The position numbers and the translations under genes are program-made. A DNA stretch of 64,000 nt from Leptolyngbya ohadii IS1 (GTDB taxonomy: Bacteria; Cyanobacteriota; Cyanobacteriia; Elainellales; Elainellaceae): positions 1,113,501-1,177,500 of the forward strand of contig NZ_NKFP01000001.1 in NCBI RefSeq assembly GCF_002215035.1, in the 5' to 3' direction. Every line of letters starts with the position of its first letter. The stretch's first letter is position 1. Positions 36,508-45,944 of this stretch are shown in pieces. Below the pieces are notes generated by a model that saw only the letters and a list, made by a program, of their open reading frames with translations, was not told the origin of the DNA and ran no database searches.

Positions 36508-37017
36508 TCAGTCCAGACATGATTCTTGTAAATCAAAATGGGAATAATCTTCAGGTTGAAAGAAATTATTCCCTGCAACATACGCCTTTCCGGGCGACAT
36601 ATCTGGAAGCGGATCTGCTTCTACTTCTCCATTAAACGTCAGCTCTAGCTGCACACCGCTGGGATCGTACACAAATAGTTGCCACAAGCTGGTTCCAGGA
36701 ACTAGAAATTCTCGCCACTGCAACCCAAACTCAGCAAACTTCTGGCGAAACTGATGAAATCCAACAGCCGCGATCGAAATATGATCAATTGCTCCAGTTC
36801 CGGTCGGGGCGCGTCCTTCTTTTCCCAGTGCAGGACCTCCCGCATAAATGTGAACGATCGCTTCTCCTGCGGGAGTTGCACAGGCAAGCCAAGCCCCTGG
36901 ATACCCAAAATCAGGACGCTTGACCTGACGCAATCCCAGGACTTCTGTGTAGAACCGCACGGTTGCCGCCAGATTGTTTGTCTTGATCGCAACGTGAAAT
37001 AAACCCGTGATCACCAT
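36508..37017 (-). CDS. VOC-family (glyoxalase/dioxygenase-fold) protein
   Basis: A 169-residue protein of the vicinal-oxygen-chelate fold. Two beta-alpha-beta-beta-beta modules are seen, with likely metal ligands His8 (LFHVAIKT), a His in GAIDHISIAA and a Glu in GVQLELTFN. The start overlaps the stop of the FAD monooxygenase by 7 bp, so the two are co-translated. VOC proteins paired with FAD aromatic hydroxylases often handle ring-cleavage or conjugated products. The exact reaction is unknown. Confidence 0.82.
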   Translation of the reverse strand: MVITGLFHVAIKTNNLAATVRFYTEVLGLRQVKRPDFGYPGAWLACATPAGEAIVHIYAGGPALGKEGRAPTGTGAIDHISIAAVGFHQFRQKFAEFGLQWREFLVPGTSLWQLFVYDPSGVQLELTFNGEVEADPLPDMSPGKAYVAGNNFFQPEDYSHFDLQESCLD

Positions 37018-38327
37018 GATGAGGAGTCAGCCGAATTGTGAACTGCGAAAGTAGCCTGATAAGAGGTTTCTTGCTGAAAATTATCCTGCTGAAAAGTATC
37101 CTGCTGAAAAGTACCTCGGTAGAGCTGCTTAAGCTTTGTCAAGAAAGGATTTTGGTTCCAGGATTGTAGCTCGATCGCAGGGTTAGATCCAGCCAGCAAA
37201 GATTGACTTGCCTCTCTGGAAAACGTTTTGACAAACTCAACGCGATCGCGCCTTGCTGCTTCAATTTGCGCCGTTAATGCAGGAATGGGAACAGCACGCT
37301 TCTGGAGATTAGCCTGTGCCAGAATTTGACGCACGTAGACTGCAAAAAAGCACCCGTCTTCAAACGCTTGTGTGGCTCCCTGTCCCAGCGTCGGCACCAT
37401 TGCGTGGGAGCTATCACCCAGACAGAGGACATGACCTCGGCGATCGCGGAACACCGTTGGAATTTCTTGCAGTCTTGCCCAGTGAATGCGATCGATATTG
37501 TCGCAAACCGTATCTACTAAAAACTGACAAACTTCGCTGTACCCCTTGGCAGACTGATAGACCGATCGCAGGAATGCCGTTGTTTTTGCTTCTGGCGGGA
37601 TCTCACCACCCTTCTCAATTGGAAACGATCCGGCAATGTAAATTTCGTCTCCCGGAATGGCAAAGGTGAGCAAACGGCTGCCCTGGTGAAACCACTGCTG
37701 ATAGTCGTCAATCAGGCGATCGCTGCGGTTCGGCGCAAGGAGACGATATAAACAAACCCCCAGATGCTCAGGCTGCGGTGTCCCAAAGAAGGTTTCTCGC
37801 ACCTGGGAATAGCGTCCATCGCAAGCCACAATGAGATCAATGCGATCGATTTTTTCGGTCTCTCCGGTGAGCTGGTTGCGAGTTGTCACGAAGAGAGGGG
37901 CGGTTTGCGACTCGCTGTATCCCATCTCAATTACGGTTGTATGGTAACGGACGTAGGACAACAGGTTGGCTCTTAGTATCTGGTACAACTCAGACCAGCG
38001 AATTCGGATACCGGGATTGTCTGCCACGTCGAGCAGAGAGCGATCGAAAAGAACGGTGCCATCCGTCAAACCGGCTTTCCAGGATGACCAGAGTAAGCTT
38101 TCGGCATACAGCTTCTCCGCCAGGGTTGGGAAGACCTGCTGTAGTACCTTCAGGGCATTGGGTCCGACATTCAGAGCGGTTCCCGCCAGCTCGTTTTTCT
38201 CGTCTCCTTTTTCAATGCAGATTACCTCAGCGCCAGGGGTTTGCAGCAGGCTTTGAGTCACCAGACAGCCAGCGACACCTGCCCCGATGACCACAATCCG
38301 CAGAGGAGAGCCAGTATGTTCTTGCAT
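37011..38327 (-). CDS. FAD-dependent aromatic/quinone-type monooxygenase (kynurenine 3-monooxygenase/UbiH-like)
   Basis: A 438-residue group A flavoprotein monooxygenase. The dinucleotide motif is IVVIGAGVAGCLVTQSLL near residue 11, the DG motif is DLIVACDGRYSQVR near 168, and the second FAD motif is LGDSSHAMVPTLGQGATQAF near 305. The final ~35 residues are a low-complexity tail in which FQQDTFQQDNFQQET comes from a 15-bp DNA repeat (about 37065-37110). It is upstream of and overlaps the VOC gene. Substrate probably aromatic, but not determined. Confidence 0.85.
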   Translation of the reverse strand: MQEHTGSPLRIVVIGAGVAGCLVTQSLLQTPGAEVICIEKGDEKNELAGTALNVGPNALKVLQQVFPTLAEKLYAESLLWSSWKAGLTDGTVLFDRSLLDVADNPGIRIRWSELYQILRANLLSYVRYHTTVIEMGYSESQTAPLFVTTRNQLTGETEKIDRIDLIVACDGRYSQVRETFFGTPQPEHLGVCLYRLLAPNRSDRLIDDYQQWFHQGSRLLTFAIPGDEIYIAGSFPIEKGGEIPPEAKTTAFLRSVYQSAKGYSEVCQFLVDTVCDNIDRIHWARLQEIPTVFRDRRGHVLCLGDSSHAMVPTLGQGATQAFEDGCFFAVYVRQILAQANLQKRAVPIPALTAQIEAARRDRVEFVKTFSREASQSLLAGSNPAIELQSWNQNPFLTKLKQLYRGTFQQDTFQQDNFQQETSYQATFAVHNSADSSSW

Positions 38328-38596
38328 TCGCGGTTTCGATCCACTTCTAATATCAACGGGTATTAGAAGATTTAGGATATCAGAGCATCGCGGATCGCTT
38401 CCGTATCAATGAAGCTGGTTTAGACCGATCGATCGCAGCACAATGACTTCGCCCCTCTTCAGGAATGCTGGATTTTGTTGAATGATTCAGGCTGGGTAAA
38501 TCATTCCCTTCCGGGTTAACCAAAACGTTTAGGTTAGCTCTCATCCTGGAACAGGCTTTAACTCAGGATAGGCTAATCTGCTGGAAAAGTGAAAGC

Positions 38597-40081
38597 CTAA
38601 GCTAAATCTGCCAGCGTTGCCTTCACCCCCCGATCGCGCAACTGGTTGAAATGGGCTGTGACCGCTTCCACAAACTGCTGGGACTGAGGCAGCTCCTCGC
38701 CAAAAATTTCGGTCAGGTTCAGGATCGATCGAGGGGCGTCTGAATTCTGCGCTCGTTCAGTTAGAACTGCTGCCATTGGATCATCAATTTCAATTGTGCG
38801 TCCCTGATCATCTGTGCCTTGAAGATAGCGACACCACGCGGCAACCACTAAGCCCAGATAGTTGACAGAGGCAGACTGTTGAAGGCGATCACGGACGGAA
38901 CCGAGGACAAATTTTGGCATTTTTGCCGCTCCATTCAGGCAGAGGCGAGGCAACTGATCCGGCATTCTGGGATTGGAGAATCGCTCGATCAGGGTGCGCT
39001 TGTAGACGGTTAATTCCATTCCTGGAACGGGCTTCAGGGTTGAAGTCACTTCCTCCATAAAGTGTTCGACTGCCCGCAGAAATGGCGGATCTGCCATCAC
39101 TTCATGCACATAGCGATAGCCTGCCAGTTCGCCCAGATAGCCAATTAGCAAGTGGCTTCCGTTTAGCAGCCGAATCTTGATTTTTTCGTAGGAATGTACA
39201 TCGTTGGTGAACTGCGCTCCTACCGTTTCCCAGGCAGGTCTGCCCGCGCAAAACTGATCCTCAATCACCCACTGGATAAAAGGTTCCGTCACGACCGGAA
39301 AACCGTCCTGAATGCCAAACTGCTCAGCGACCATTGCGCGATCGGCATCCGTGGTGGCAGGCGTAATCCGATCGACCATGCTATTCGGGAAGGTGACATT
39401 TTCGCGAATCCAGGCAGCGAGTTCTGGGTTAGCCAGTTCCGCATAAGCCGTAACCATTTTGCGGGTGACATTGCCGTTGCCCTGAATGTTATCGCAGGAC
39501 AAAATCGTGAAAGGGGGCAATCCAGATTGACGACGGCGATCGAGGGCAGCAATCAGAAATCCATACGCCCCGATCGGCTGATCCGGATGCTGCAAATCAT
39601 ACTGAATCGTGGGATGGTTCACATCCAGTTCGCCCGTGCCTTCGATGTAGTAATAGCCCGCCTCCGTAATGGTGAGTGTCACGATTTTGCAGTCCGGACT
39701 TGCCAGCGCATCGACCACTGCCTGACGGTTATCTGGTGCATAGAGGTAGTTCCGAATAGAGCCAATAATTCTGGCGCGATCGCCTGCCGCCGAGCGTTCT
39801 ACCAGCGTATAGAGACAATCCTGAGATTGCAACGCATCCCGCATTCGCTGATCCCATTCCAGCAGCCCCACGCCCACAATGCCCCAGCGTTTATCGTCGC
39901 TCTGATGGAAATAGTCGTCCAGGTACACCGCCTGATGCGCTCGATGGAATCCACCCACGCCAATATGCACAATCCCAGGGGTGACGGTATGGCGATCGTA
40001 TTGAGGAAGGCGAATTTCGGGAGAAAGCTGGGATAGATTCGCTTCAGTTAGCTTGATGGGAGCGTGGGTTTTGAGATTCAT
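38597..40081 (-). CDS. Polyol-specific long-chain dehydrogenase (mannitol 2-/arabinitol dehydrogenase family)
   Basis: A 494-residue NAD-dependent enzyme that oxidises a polyol to a ketose. The N-terminal GIVHIGVGGFHRAHQAVYLDDY region and NIQGNGNVTRKMV match the family, and the catalytic KIRLLNGSH motif is near residue 295. The family includes mannitol 2-dehydrogenase (to fructose) and D-arabinitol 4-dehydrogenase (to D-xylulose). With xylulokinase in the same locus, an arabitol or mixed mannitol/arabitol role is attractive. It is the last gene after the ABC importer genes, 38 bp from the ATPase. Confidence 0.9.
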   Translation of the reverse strand: MNLKTHAPIKLTEANLSQLSPEIRLPQYDRHTVTPGIVHIGVGGFHRAHQAVYLDDYFHQSDDKRWGIVGVGLLEWDQRMRDALQSQDCLYTLVERSAAGDRARIIGSIRNYLYAPDNRQAVVDALASPDCKIVTLTITEAGYYYIEGTGELDVNHPTIQYDLQHPDQPIGAYGFLIAALDRRRQSGLPPFTILSCDNIQGNGNVTRKMVTAYAELANPELAAWIRENVTFPNSMVDRITPATTDADRAMVAEQFGIQDGFPVVTEPFIQWVIEDQFCAGRPAWETVGAQFTNDVHSYEKIKIRLLNGSHLLIGYLGELAGYRYVHEVMADPPFLRAVEHFMEEVTSTLKPVPGMELTVYKRTLIERFSNPRMPDQLPRLCLNGAAKMPKFVLGSVRDRLQQSASVNYLGLVVAAWCRYLQGTDDQGRTIEIDDPMAAVLTERAQNSDAPRSILNLTEIFGEELPQSQQFVEAVTAHFNQLRDRGVKATLADLA

Positions 40082-40119
40082 GATTTTTGAATAGAGAATT
40101 AAATGAATTCAAAAGAAAT

Positions 40120-41253
40120 CTAAACGCCCTGCGGAATTGCCATTTGCTGTCGCGGAGGAAGGGCTGTACCCTGCAAGTTAAACAGATGACAGGACTCTGG
40201 ATCAACTTGAACAGAAACGCGATCGTGTAAACGGCTGCGATTATTTCCGTCTGCTTTAACCATCAAACTTTCGCCGCCTTCAAGCTGCAAATAAAGATAG
40301 GTTTCGCCACCCAAATGTTCTGCAACGAGAACTTCTCCCTGAACGGTACGGTGATTTCCAAGTTGATGATCCTGCATACCCAGACGCAAATGCTCCGGAC
40401 GGACGCCCAGTGTCACTGCATCCCCAATGCTGATTTGTTCTGGCTGAACTGGAATCGTTAGAACCGTTCTGTTTTTGAGCGTTACCGTTACACCTTCATA
40501 CTCGCTGGCTCCGGTCACTGTAGCAGACAGGAAATTCATCTTGGGCGAACCAATAAATCCGGCAACAAATAGATTGCGAGGATAATGGTAGAGTTCCAGC
40601 GGTGATCCAACCTGTTCAATGATGCCGCCTTGAAGCACAACGATTTTATCCGCCAGGGTCATGGCTTCTACCTGATCGTGCGTCACGTAAATCATGGTCG
40701 ATTGCAAACTGTCATGAAGTCGGGCTAGCTCTATTCGCATCTGTACCCGCAATGCCGCATCCAGGTTCGATAATGGCTCATCAAACAAAAAGACCTTGGG
40801 ATTGCGTACCAGTGCCCGCCCGATCGCCACACGCTGCCGCTGTCCGCCGGAAAGTTCTCTGGGTTTGCGATCGAGTAATGGTTCAAGCTGGAGGATTCTG
40901 CCGACTTCCCGTGCCCTTTGCAATCGCTGCGCCTTGGAAATTCCGGCTAACCGCAGGCTAAACGCCATATTTTCCGCGACGGTCATGTGGGGGTAAAGGG
41001 CGTAGGTTTGAAATACCATTGCCAGTCCGCGATCGGATGCGGGAATATCGTTTGCGCGTTTGCCGTCAATGAGCAGATCGCCGGAAGTAATGTCTTCTAA
41101 TCCAGCAATCAGCCTGAGCAGCGTAGATTTACCGCAACCTGAGGGTCCAACAAAAACCACGAATTCGCGATCGTGAATGTCTAAGTCAATGCCTTTGATG
41201 ATTTCTGCATTGTCATAGCGTTTGCGAATGTTTCTGAGGGTGACGGATGCCAT
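40120..41253 (-). CDS. ABC importer ATP-binding protein, MalK/UgpC/SmoK type
   Basis: A 377-residue ATPase of a carbohydrate importer. Walker A GPSGCGKST near residue 38, signature LSGGQRQRVAIGRAL near 135, Walker B VFLFDEPLSNLD near 155 and switch His in YVTHDQVEA near 190. The C-terminal ~130 residues carry TOBE/MalK-type regulatory strands (LGVRPEHLRL). It lies downstream of the two permeases. Together with the neighbouring polyol dehydrogenase this fits a sorbitol/mannitol importer (Smo type). Confidence 0.94.
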   Translation of the reverse strand: MASVTLRNIRKRYDNAEIIKGIDLDIHDREFVVFVGPSGCGKSTLLRLIAGLEDITSGDLLIDGKRANDIPASDRGLAMVFQTYALYPHMTVAENMAFSLRLAGISKAQRLQRAREVGRILQLEPLLDRKPRELSGGQRQRVAIGRALVRNPKVFLFDEPLSNLDAALRVQMRIELARLHDSLQSTMIYVTHDQVEAMTLADKIVVLQGGIIEQVGSPLELYHYPRNLFVAGFIGSPKMNFLSATVTGASEYEGVTVTLKNRTVLTIPVQPEQISIGDAVTLGVRPEHLRLGMQDHQLGNHRTVQGEVLVAEHLGGETYLYLQLEGGESLMVKADGNNRSRLHDRVSVQVDPESCHLFNLQGTALPPRQQMAIPQGV

Positions 41254-41317
41254 AGGTTTTTATTAAAGGGAGTGGGGAGTGGGGAGTAGATGGGTGGATG
41301 AGTGGATGGGTTGGTGT

Positions 41318-42163
41318 TTATTTGACTGCGCCGAAGGTGAGTCCTCGGACGAGTTGCCGTTGGCTCATCCAGCCGAAGATGAGAATGGGGGCGATCGCCA
41401 GGGAGGAGGCGGCAGAGAGTTTTGCCCAGAATAAGCCCTGGGGACTGGAGAAGGAGGCGATAAAGGCGGTGAGGGGAGTGGCGTTGGTGGTGGTTAAGTT
41501 GATGCTCCAGAAGGCTTCGTTCCAGGCAAGGATGATGCAGAGGAGGGCGGTGGAGGCAATGCCGGGAAGAGCAAGCGGTAATAGGACGTGGAATAGTTCC
41601 TGACGGGTTTTGGCACCGTCCATGCGGCCGGCTTCGAGGATCTCTTTGGGAACGTCTTTGAAGAAGGTATAGATCATCCAGACGGCGATCGGTAAATTAA
41701 TCAGCGTGTAGATCAAAATTAGACCGATGCGCGTATCGAGTAAGCTCGAATTTCTAAACAGAATGTAGATGGGGACGAGAACGCCCACGGAGGGCAGCAT
41801 TTTGGTGGAAAGCATCCACAGCAGCGTCCCTTTTGTCCCTTTGGTGGGAAAGAACGCCATCGCGTAGGCGGCAGGAACTCCCAGAAGCAGTACCAGGAGC
41901 GTTGAGCCGATCGAGATGACGATGCTATTCATCGCGAAGTTGAAATAGTTCGCCCGATCCTGAATTTCGGTGTAGTTCTCTAGCGTCGGCTGAAAGAAAA
42001 GCTGCGGTACGGCGGATACGGCATCCACTTCTGTTTTAAAGCTGGTCAGGAACATCCAGAAGACCGGGAAAAACAGCAGCAAGCCGACTGCCCATCCGAG
42101 CAGGGTGAGCCAAAGTTTGCGGTAGAGTTTGCGATTCGTTTGAGTAGCGGGTTGAGTTGCCAT
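41318..42163 (-). CDS. Carbohydrate ABC permease, MalG/SmoG-like
   Basis: A 281-residue inner-membrane permease with six hydrophobic segments. The coupling loop EAGRMDGAKTRQELFHVLLP near residue 190 is the classic EAA motif. The start follows the stop of the first permease by a single base, so the pair is translationally coupled. The sequence ends with the family-typical SQRQLVRGLTFGAVK. Confidence 0.93.
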   Translation of the reverse strand: MATQPATQTNRKLYRKLWLTLLGWAVGLLLFFPVFWMFLTSFKTEVDAVSAVPQLFFQPTLENYTEIQDRANYFNFAMNSIVISIGSTLLVLLLGVPAAYAMAFFPTKGTKGTLLWMLSTKMLPSVGVLVPIYILFRNSSLLDTRIGLILIYTLINLPIAVWMIYTFFKDVPKEILEAGRMDGAKTRQELFHVLLPLALPGIASTALLCIILAWNEAFWSINLTTTNATPLTAFIASFSSPQGLFWAKLSAASSLAIAPILIFGWMSQRQLVRGLTFGAVK

Positions 42164-42164
42164 A

Positions 42165-43079
42165 TTAGGTTTCCAGATTCTTTGCCACCAGACGCATCAG
42201 GAAGATTGCCACAATGTTTGCCAGCACGACTGCAATAAGACCGCCTGCCGAAGCGCCGCCCACGTCGAAGTCCAGCAACGCTTTGATATAAATCAGGTAA
42301 GCCAAATTTGTCGTTGCCTGTCCGGGGCCGCCTGCGGTTGTTACAAAGATTTCCGCGAAGATAGTCAGCAGAAAGATGGTCTCAATCATCGCGACTACGG
42401 CGATCGCCCGACTCAGGTGCGGCAGCGTGATAAACCGAAAAGTTGCGATCGATTTTGCTCCGTCCATCCGAGCCGCTTCTACCTGCTCCTGATCGAGGGA
42501 TTGGATCGCAGTTAGCAGAATCAGCAGCGCAAAGGGCAGCCATTCCCAGGACACAATCAGGATTACTGAAAAGAGGGGAAACTGGGCAAACCAATCGATC
42601 GCCCCCAATCCTATCGATCGGGTAAAGAAGGCAAACAGCCCGTTGACCGGATGCATCAGCAGGTTCTTCCAAATCAGCGCACTGACCGTTGGCATCACAA
42701 AGAAGGGACTGATCGCCAAAATTCTGGCAATGCCGCGTCCCCAAAATTCCTCGTTAAACAAAACCGCCAGCAGTGTTCCCAGCCCGATCGTAATCGCCAG
42801 CACCGAGCCAACCAGGATGAGTGTGACGACGATCGAAGACCAGAGCGCTCCGCTGGTTAATAATTGCGTGTAGTTCGCAAATCCGGCAAAGCCGCGCAGC
42901 GTCGGATTGATCAGGTTATACCGCTGAAACGAAAACCACACCGTCATCACCAGCGGCACAATCATCCAGAGCAGCAGAGCAATGATCGATGGAGCCGTCA
43001 GCAAAGAGGTGTTGGGTAAGCGACGCGATCGGCTTTTGGGTTTTGTAGGGCGATCGGGCTGAACCGTCAGGGATGACAT
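42165..43079 (-). CDS. Carbohydrate ABC permease, MalF/SmoF-like
   Basis: A 304-residue permease. An N-terminal basic, Pro-rich stretch precedes the first membrane segment (LLTAPSIIALLLWMIVPLVM). The EAA loop is EAARMDGAKSIATFRFITLP near residue 210, and TTAGGPGQATTNLAYLIY is the conserved MalF-type segment after it. It lies 183 bp after the binding-protein gene in the same direction. Confidence 0.93.
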   Translation of the reverse strand: MSSLTVQPDRPTKPKSRSRRLPNTSLLTAPSIIALLLWMIVPLVMTVWFSFQRYNLINPTLRGFAGFANYTQLLTSGALWSSIVVTLILVGSVLAITIGLGTLLAVLFNEEFWGRGIARILAISPFFVMPTVSALIWKNLLMHPVNGLFAFFTRSIGLGAIDWFAQFPLFSVILIVSWEWLPFALLILLTAIQSLDQEQVEAARMDGAKSIATFRFITLPHLSRAIAVVAMIETIFLLTIFAEIFVTTAGGPGQATTNLAYLIYIKALLDFDVGGASAGGLIAVVLANIVAIFLMRLVAKNLET

Positions 43080-43262
43080 AGACGTGAATGGATAAATGAA
43101 TAGATCTAAAAGGATTTGTTGAAGAAATTGCTATGGCTGTTAGGAGAGCCAGATATCCTGTAGGGGCAAGCTTTAAACCTGCCCTTACCTCTGTGCGTGG
43201 AGAAGATTATTAGATAGAAGCAAATCTTCTGCCCTTCAAATTCTCCTTGCCGCAGTTAAGTC

Positions 43263-44621
43263 CTACTTGATGTACCCCGCACTCTTCATCGCAGCCGTTG
43301 TCGAATCCTGTGCCTGCTGAAGCGCCTGATCCACCGAAACCTGACCCGTGAGTGCTGATGCCATCGTTTGACCAACCTGAGTGCCGATCGCCTGGAATTC
43401 AGGAATGGCGACAAACTGAACGCCCGTATAAGGCTTGTTTGCGGTGGGTCCGGGCTGGGCAGACTCGATCGATTTCAGGACGATATCGGCAAAGGGAGCG
43501 GCTTTCTTGTACTCCGGATTGGCGTAGGTCGAAGCGCGAGTTCCCGGCGGAACTGCTACCCAGCCATTCTCCTGTGCCACCAGATTGATGTAGTCCTTAG
43601 ACGTCGCCCATTCGATAAACTTCTGAGCGGCTTCGGGTGACTTGGAAGAACTGGGGATTCCCAGCGACCATGCCCATAGCCAGTTCGAGCCGTTTGCGGT
43701 CGTTTGAATCGGTGCCCGCGCAAAGCCCACCTGATCTGCCACCTGGGATTCCTTCGGGTTGGAAAGCAGACCAGCGGCAACAGTCGCATCGATCCACATG
43801 CCGCACTTGCCCGTTGAGAATAGCGCCAGGTTTTCGTTAAAGCCGTTAGAGCTTGCGCCTGGAGGTCCGTACTGTTTCAGCAGTGAGACGTAATCGTTAA
43901 CGGCAGCTTTCCACTGAGGACTGTTGAGCTGCGGATTGTAGTTCGCATCAAACCACTTTGCGCCATAGGCGTTTGCCATCGTGGTAATAAATGCCGTATT
44001 TTCGCCCCAGCCCGGCTTGCCCCGCAGACAGACCCCATAAACGCCCTGACTCGGATTATGAACCTTCGCTGCCCATTCCTTAACTTGGGTGTAGGTCGGC
44101 TGCTCTGGAACGGTAATGCCTGCGTTCTGGAACAGATCCTTCCGGTAGTAGAGCATGGAACTCTCGCCGTAGAAAGGCAGGGCATAGAGTCTGCCGTCTA
44201 CCGACAAACCCTCGCGAATCGGCTTCAGAATGTCGTTCACGTCATAGCTTGCCGAAAGGTTATCCAGCGGTTTCAGCCAGCCCTGCTTGCCCCAAATCGG
44301 CGTTTCATAGGTGCCGATCGTCATAACGTCGAACTGTCCGCCCTTATTGGCAATGTCGTTCGTGACCCGCTGGCGCAGCACGTTTTCTTCCAGAACGACC
44401 CAATTCAAACCGATGTCGGGATTAGCTTTTTCAAACTGGTTGGATAGCTTCTGCATCACTACCATGTCGCCGTTATTGACTGTGGCGATCGTCAGAGTAG
44501 TTTTGCCGCCTCCACCTCCGGATGCCTGATTCGCACGATCGGTTGAGCAGGCGTGAAGCTGCACCAGGAAAAACCCGACGCATACTGCAAATAGCAGCTT
44601 GGCGAAGCGGGGAATACGCAT
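43263..44621 (-). CDS. Carbohydrate/polyol ABC substrate-binding lipoprotein
   Basis: A 452-residue solute receptor. The signal ends in a lipobox at Cys25 (LHAC), so it should be a lipoprotein at the inner or outer membrane. The mature protein has the SBP_bac_1 family pattern: LTIATVNNGDMVVMQKLSNQ, GGQFDVMTIGTYETPIWG, LYALPFYGESSMLYYRKDLF and WLWAWSLGIPSSSKSPEAAQ. These segments are close to sorbitol/mannitol receptors (SmoE). It is the first gene of the minus-strand importer operon. Confidence 0.92.
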   Translation of the reverse strand: MRIPRFAKLLFAVCVGFFLVQLHACSTDRANQASGGGGGKTTLTIATVNNGDMVVMQKLSNQFEKANPDIGLNWVVLEENVLRQRVTNDIANKGGQFDVMTIGTYETPIWGKQGWLKPLDNLSASYDVNDILKPIREGLSVDGRLYALPFYGESSMLYYRKDLFQNAGITVPEQPTYTQVKEWAAKVHNPSQGVYGVCLRGKPGWGENTAFITTMANAYGAKWFDANYNPQLNSPQWKAAVNDYVSLLKQYGPPGASSNGFNENLALFSTGKCGMWIDATVAAGLLSNPKESQVADQVGFARAPIQTTANGSNWLWAWSLGIPSSSKSPEAAQKFIEWATSKDYINLVAQENGWVAVPPGTRASTYANPEYKKAAPFADIVLKSIESAQPGPTANKPYTGVQFVAIPEFQAIGTQVGQTMASALTGQVSVDQALQQAQDSTTAAMKSAGYIK

Positions 44622-44640
44622 CGCATTGACTCCTTAAAAA

Positions 44641-44729
44641 GATTGTTGAGTGAGATTGTTGAGAAGAGAAATTGTTAAGCGAGAGAAGTGTTGAGTGAGA
44701 TTGTTGAGTAAGAGAAAGATTGTTGCGTT
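44641..44729. repeat. Irregular tandem repeat (GATTGTTGAGTGA units)
   Basis: Six imperfect units of 10-18 bp share GATTGTTGAG. They lie 20 bp upstream of the binding-protein start and would be in its mRNA leader. The TTGAG half-site also appears in the nearby palindromes, so they might be extra regulator contacts. Confidence 0.55.
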
Positions 44730-44743
44730 ATCTTGATTTAATA

Positions 44744-44767
44744 CTCAAATCTTGAGCAAATGCTCAA
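44744..44767. promoter_or_regulatory. Overlapping palindromes, candidate operator of the SorC-type regulator
   Basis: CTCAA-ATC-TTGAG (44744-44756) overlaps TTGAGCA-AA-TGCTCAA (44752-44767); both are perfect inverted repeats sharing TTGAG. The location, in the only divergent promoter of a locus that encodes its own SorC-family regulator, makes it the best operator candidate. Binding is inferred. Confidence 0.6.
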
Positions 44768-44966
44768 TAATGTGAATCATATATGGATTTCATCGAAGCC
44801 TGAGGGGAAACCTGAAAAGTTGCAACATTTATTGATAAATCGGATACAAAATTGAGGCGCGATAGCCCATCATCGCGATCGCCTGTTGCAGCCTTTCAGA
44901 AATTCAGGTTTCTAAAATATTTCATTCTTCAGGTTTCTAAAATATTTCATTCAAAGGACTTTTTCC

Positions 44967-45779
44967 ATGACTCCTCAACCCGGCACAGCCGCTTATCAGT
45001 TTGCGGGTAAAACAATCCTGATTACGGGCGGAGCAGGTGATATTGGGCGGGCAGTGGCTCACCGCTTTGCTAGCAACGGAGCAGGCATTATTTTGTGGGA
45101 CTTAAACGAAACCAAGCAGTCCCTTGTCGCCGCAGGACTCTCGGACTACAAAGTTCCGATCGCCTCTATGCCTTGTGACGTAACGAACTTAGAAGCCGTG
45201 CAGAAAGCGTTTGATGAGGCGGTTAGCCGCTCTGGGCGCATTGACTATGTTTTTAATAACGCAGGTTATCAGGGTGCTTTTGCGACTACAGAGAACTATC
45301 CAGAGGATGATTTTCGCAAGGTTATAGAAATAAATGTGATTGGCGTATTTAACGTTTTGAAGGTTGCAGCTAATTACTTAAAACAGCAGGGGGATGGGGC
45401 GATCGTGAATACTGCGAGCTATGCGGGTGTGGTAGGTCCAGCGAATATGCTGGCGTATGGCGCGTCTAAATTTGCGGTGATTGGGATGACCCAAACGGCA
45501 GCAAAGGATCTGGCTCCGCACAAGATTCGCGTCAATGCGCTTTCACCTGCTTTAATCGGGCCCGGCTACATGTGGACAAGACAGACGGAACTGCAAGCCG
45601 CTGTGGGTTCTCAGTATTTTGACTCTGATCCAAAGGTGGTGGAACAGCAGATGATCCAGTCCGTTCCGATGCGGCGGCTGGGCACTTTAGAGGAGGTTGC
45701 TAATGGGGTCGCTTTCCTGATGAGTGAGGAGGCAAGCTACATTACAGGCTTTAATCTGGAGATTACAGGCGGGCAATAG
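44967..45779 (+). CDS. SDR-family polyol dehydrogenase
   Basis: A 270-residue classical short-chain dehydrogenase. Cofactor motif TGGAGDIGRAV near residue 21, NNAGYQG near 97, catalytic Ser in NTASYAGVVG and YGASK near 167. It resembles sorbitol/xylitol/L-arabitol-type dehydrogenases, but similar sequences serve many substrates. It starts the operon with the SorC regulator and xylulokinase, divergent from the importer, so it probably acts on a second polyol or on the other end of the same pathway. Confidence 0.87.
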   Translation: MTPQPGTAAYQFAGKTILITGGAGDIGRAVAHRFASNGAGIILWDLNETKQSLVAAGLSDYKVPIASMPCDVTNLEAVQKAFDEAVSRSGRIDYVFNNAGYQGAFATTENYPEDDFRKVIEINVIGVFNVLKVAANYLKQQGDGAIVNTASYAGVVGPANMLAYGASKFAVIGMTQTAAKDLAPHKIRVNALSPALIGPGYMWTRQTELQAAVGSQYFDSDPKVVEQQMIQSVPMRRLGTLEEVANGVAFLMSEEASYITGFNLEITGGQ

Positions 45780-45944
45780 CTTGATACAGGGAATTCCTGA
45801 ATGTCTAATCTGAGCATTTCATCATCCTTTAGATAGATGCTCGAAAATGTTGAGGATTCTTCGGCGCTGCTGCCTGGGATAGTGTTGGGTGAGGCTGTGT
45901 TTCTGCGGCAGGTTTCCGATAATAATTTGTTGCGATGGTTTAAG

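Larger units (their letters stand above)
44622..44966. promoter_or_regulatory. Divergent control region of the polyol locus
   Basis: No gene is seen in 345 bp. The region contains an irregular tandem repeat (44641-44729) and an overlapping pair of perfect palindromes (44744-44767). Both transcripts, importer and kinase side, must start here. Confidence 0.6.

Noticed and set aside
39194-40036. 280-codon plus-strand frame opposite the polyol dehydrogenase
   Set aside because: Antisense shadow of a firmly identified enzyme; composition is Arg/His/Ile-rich as expected for such a shadow.
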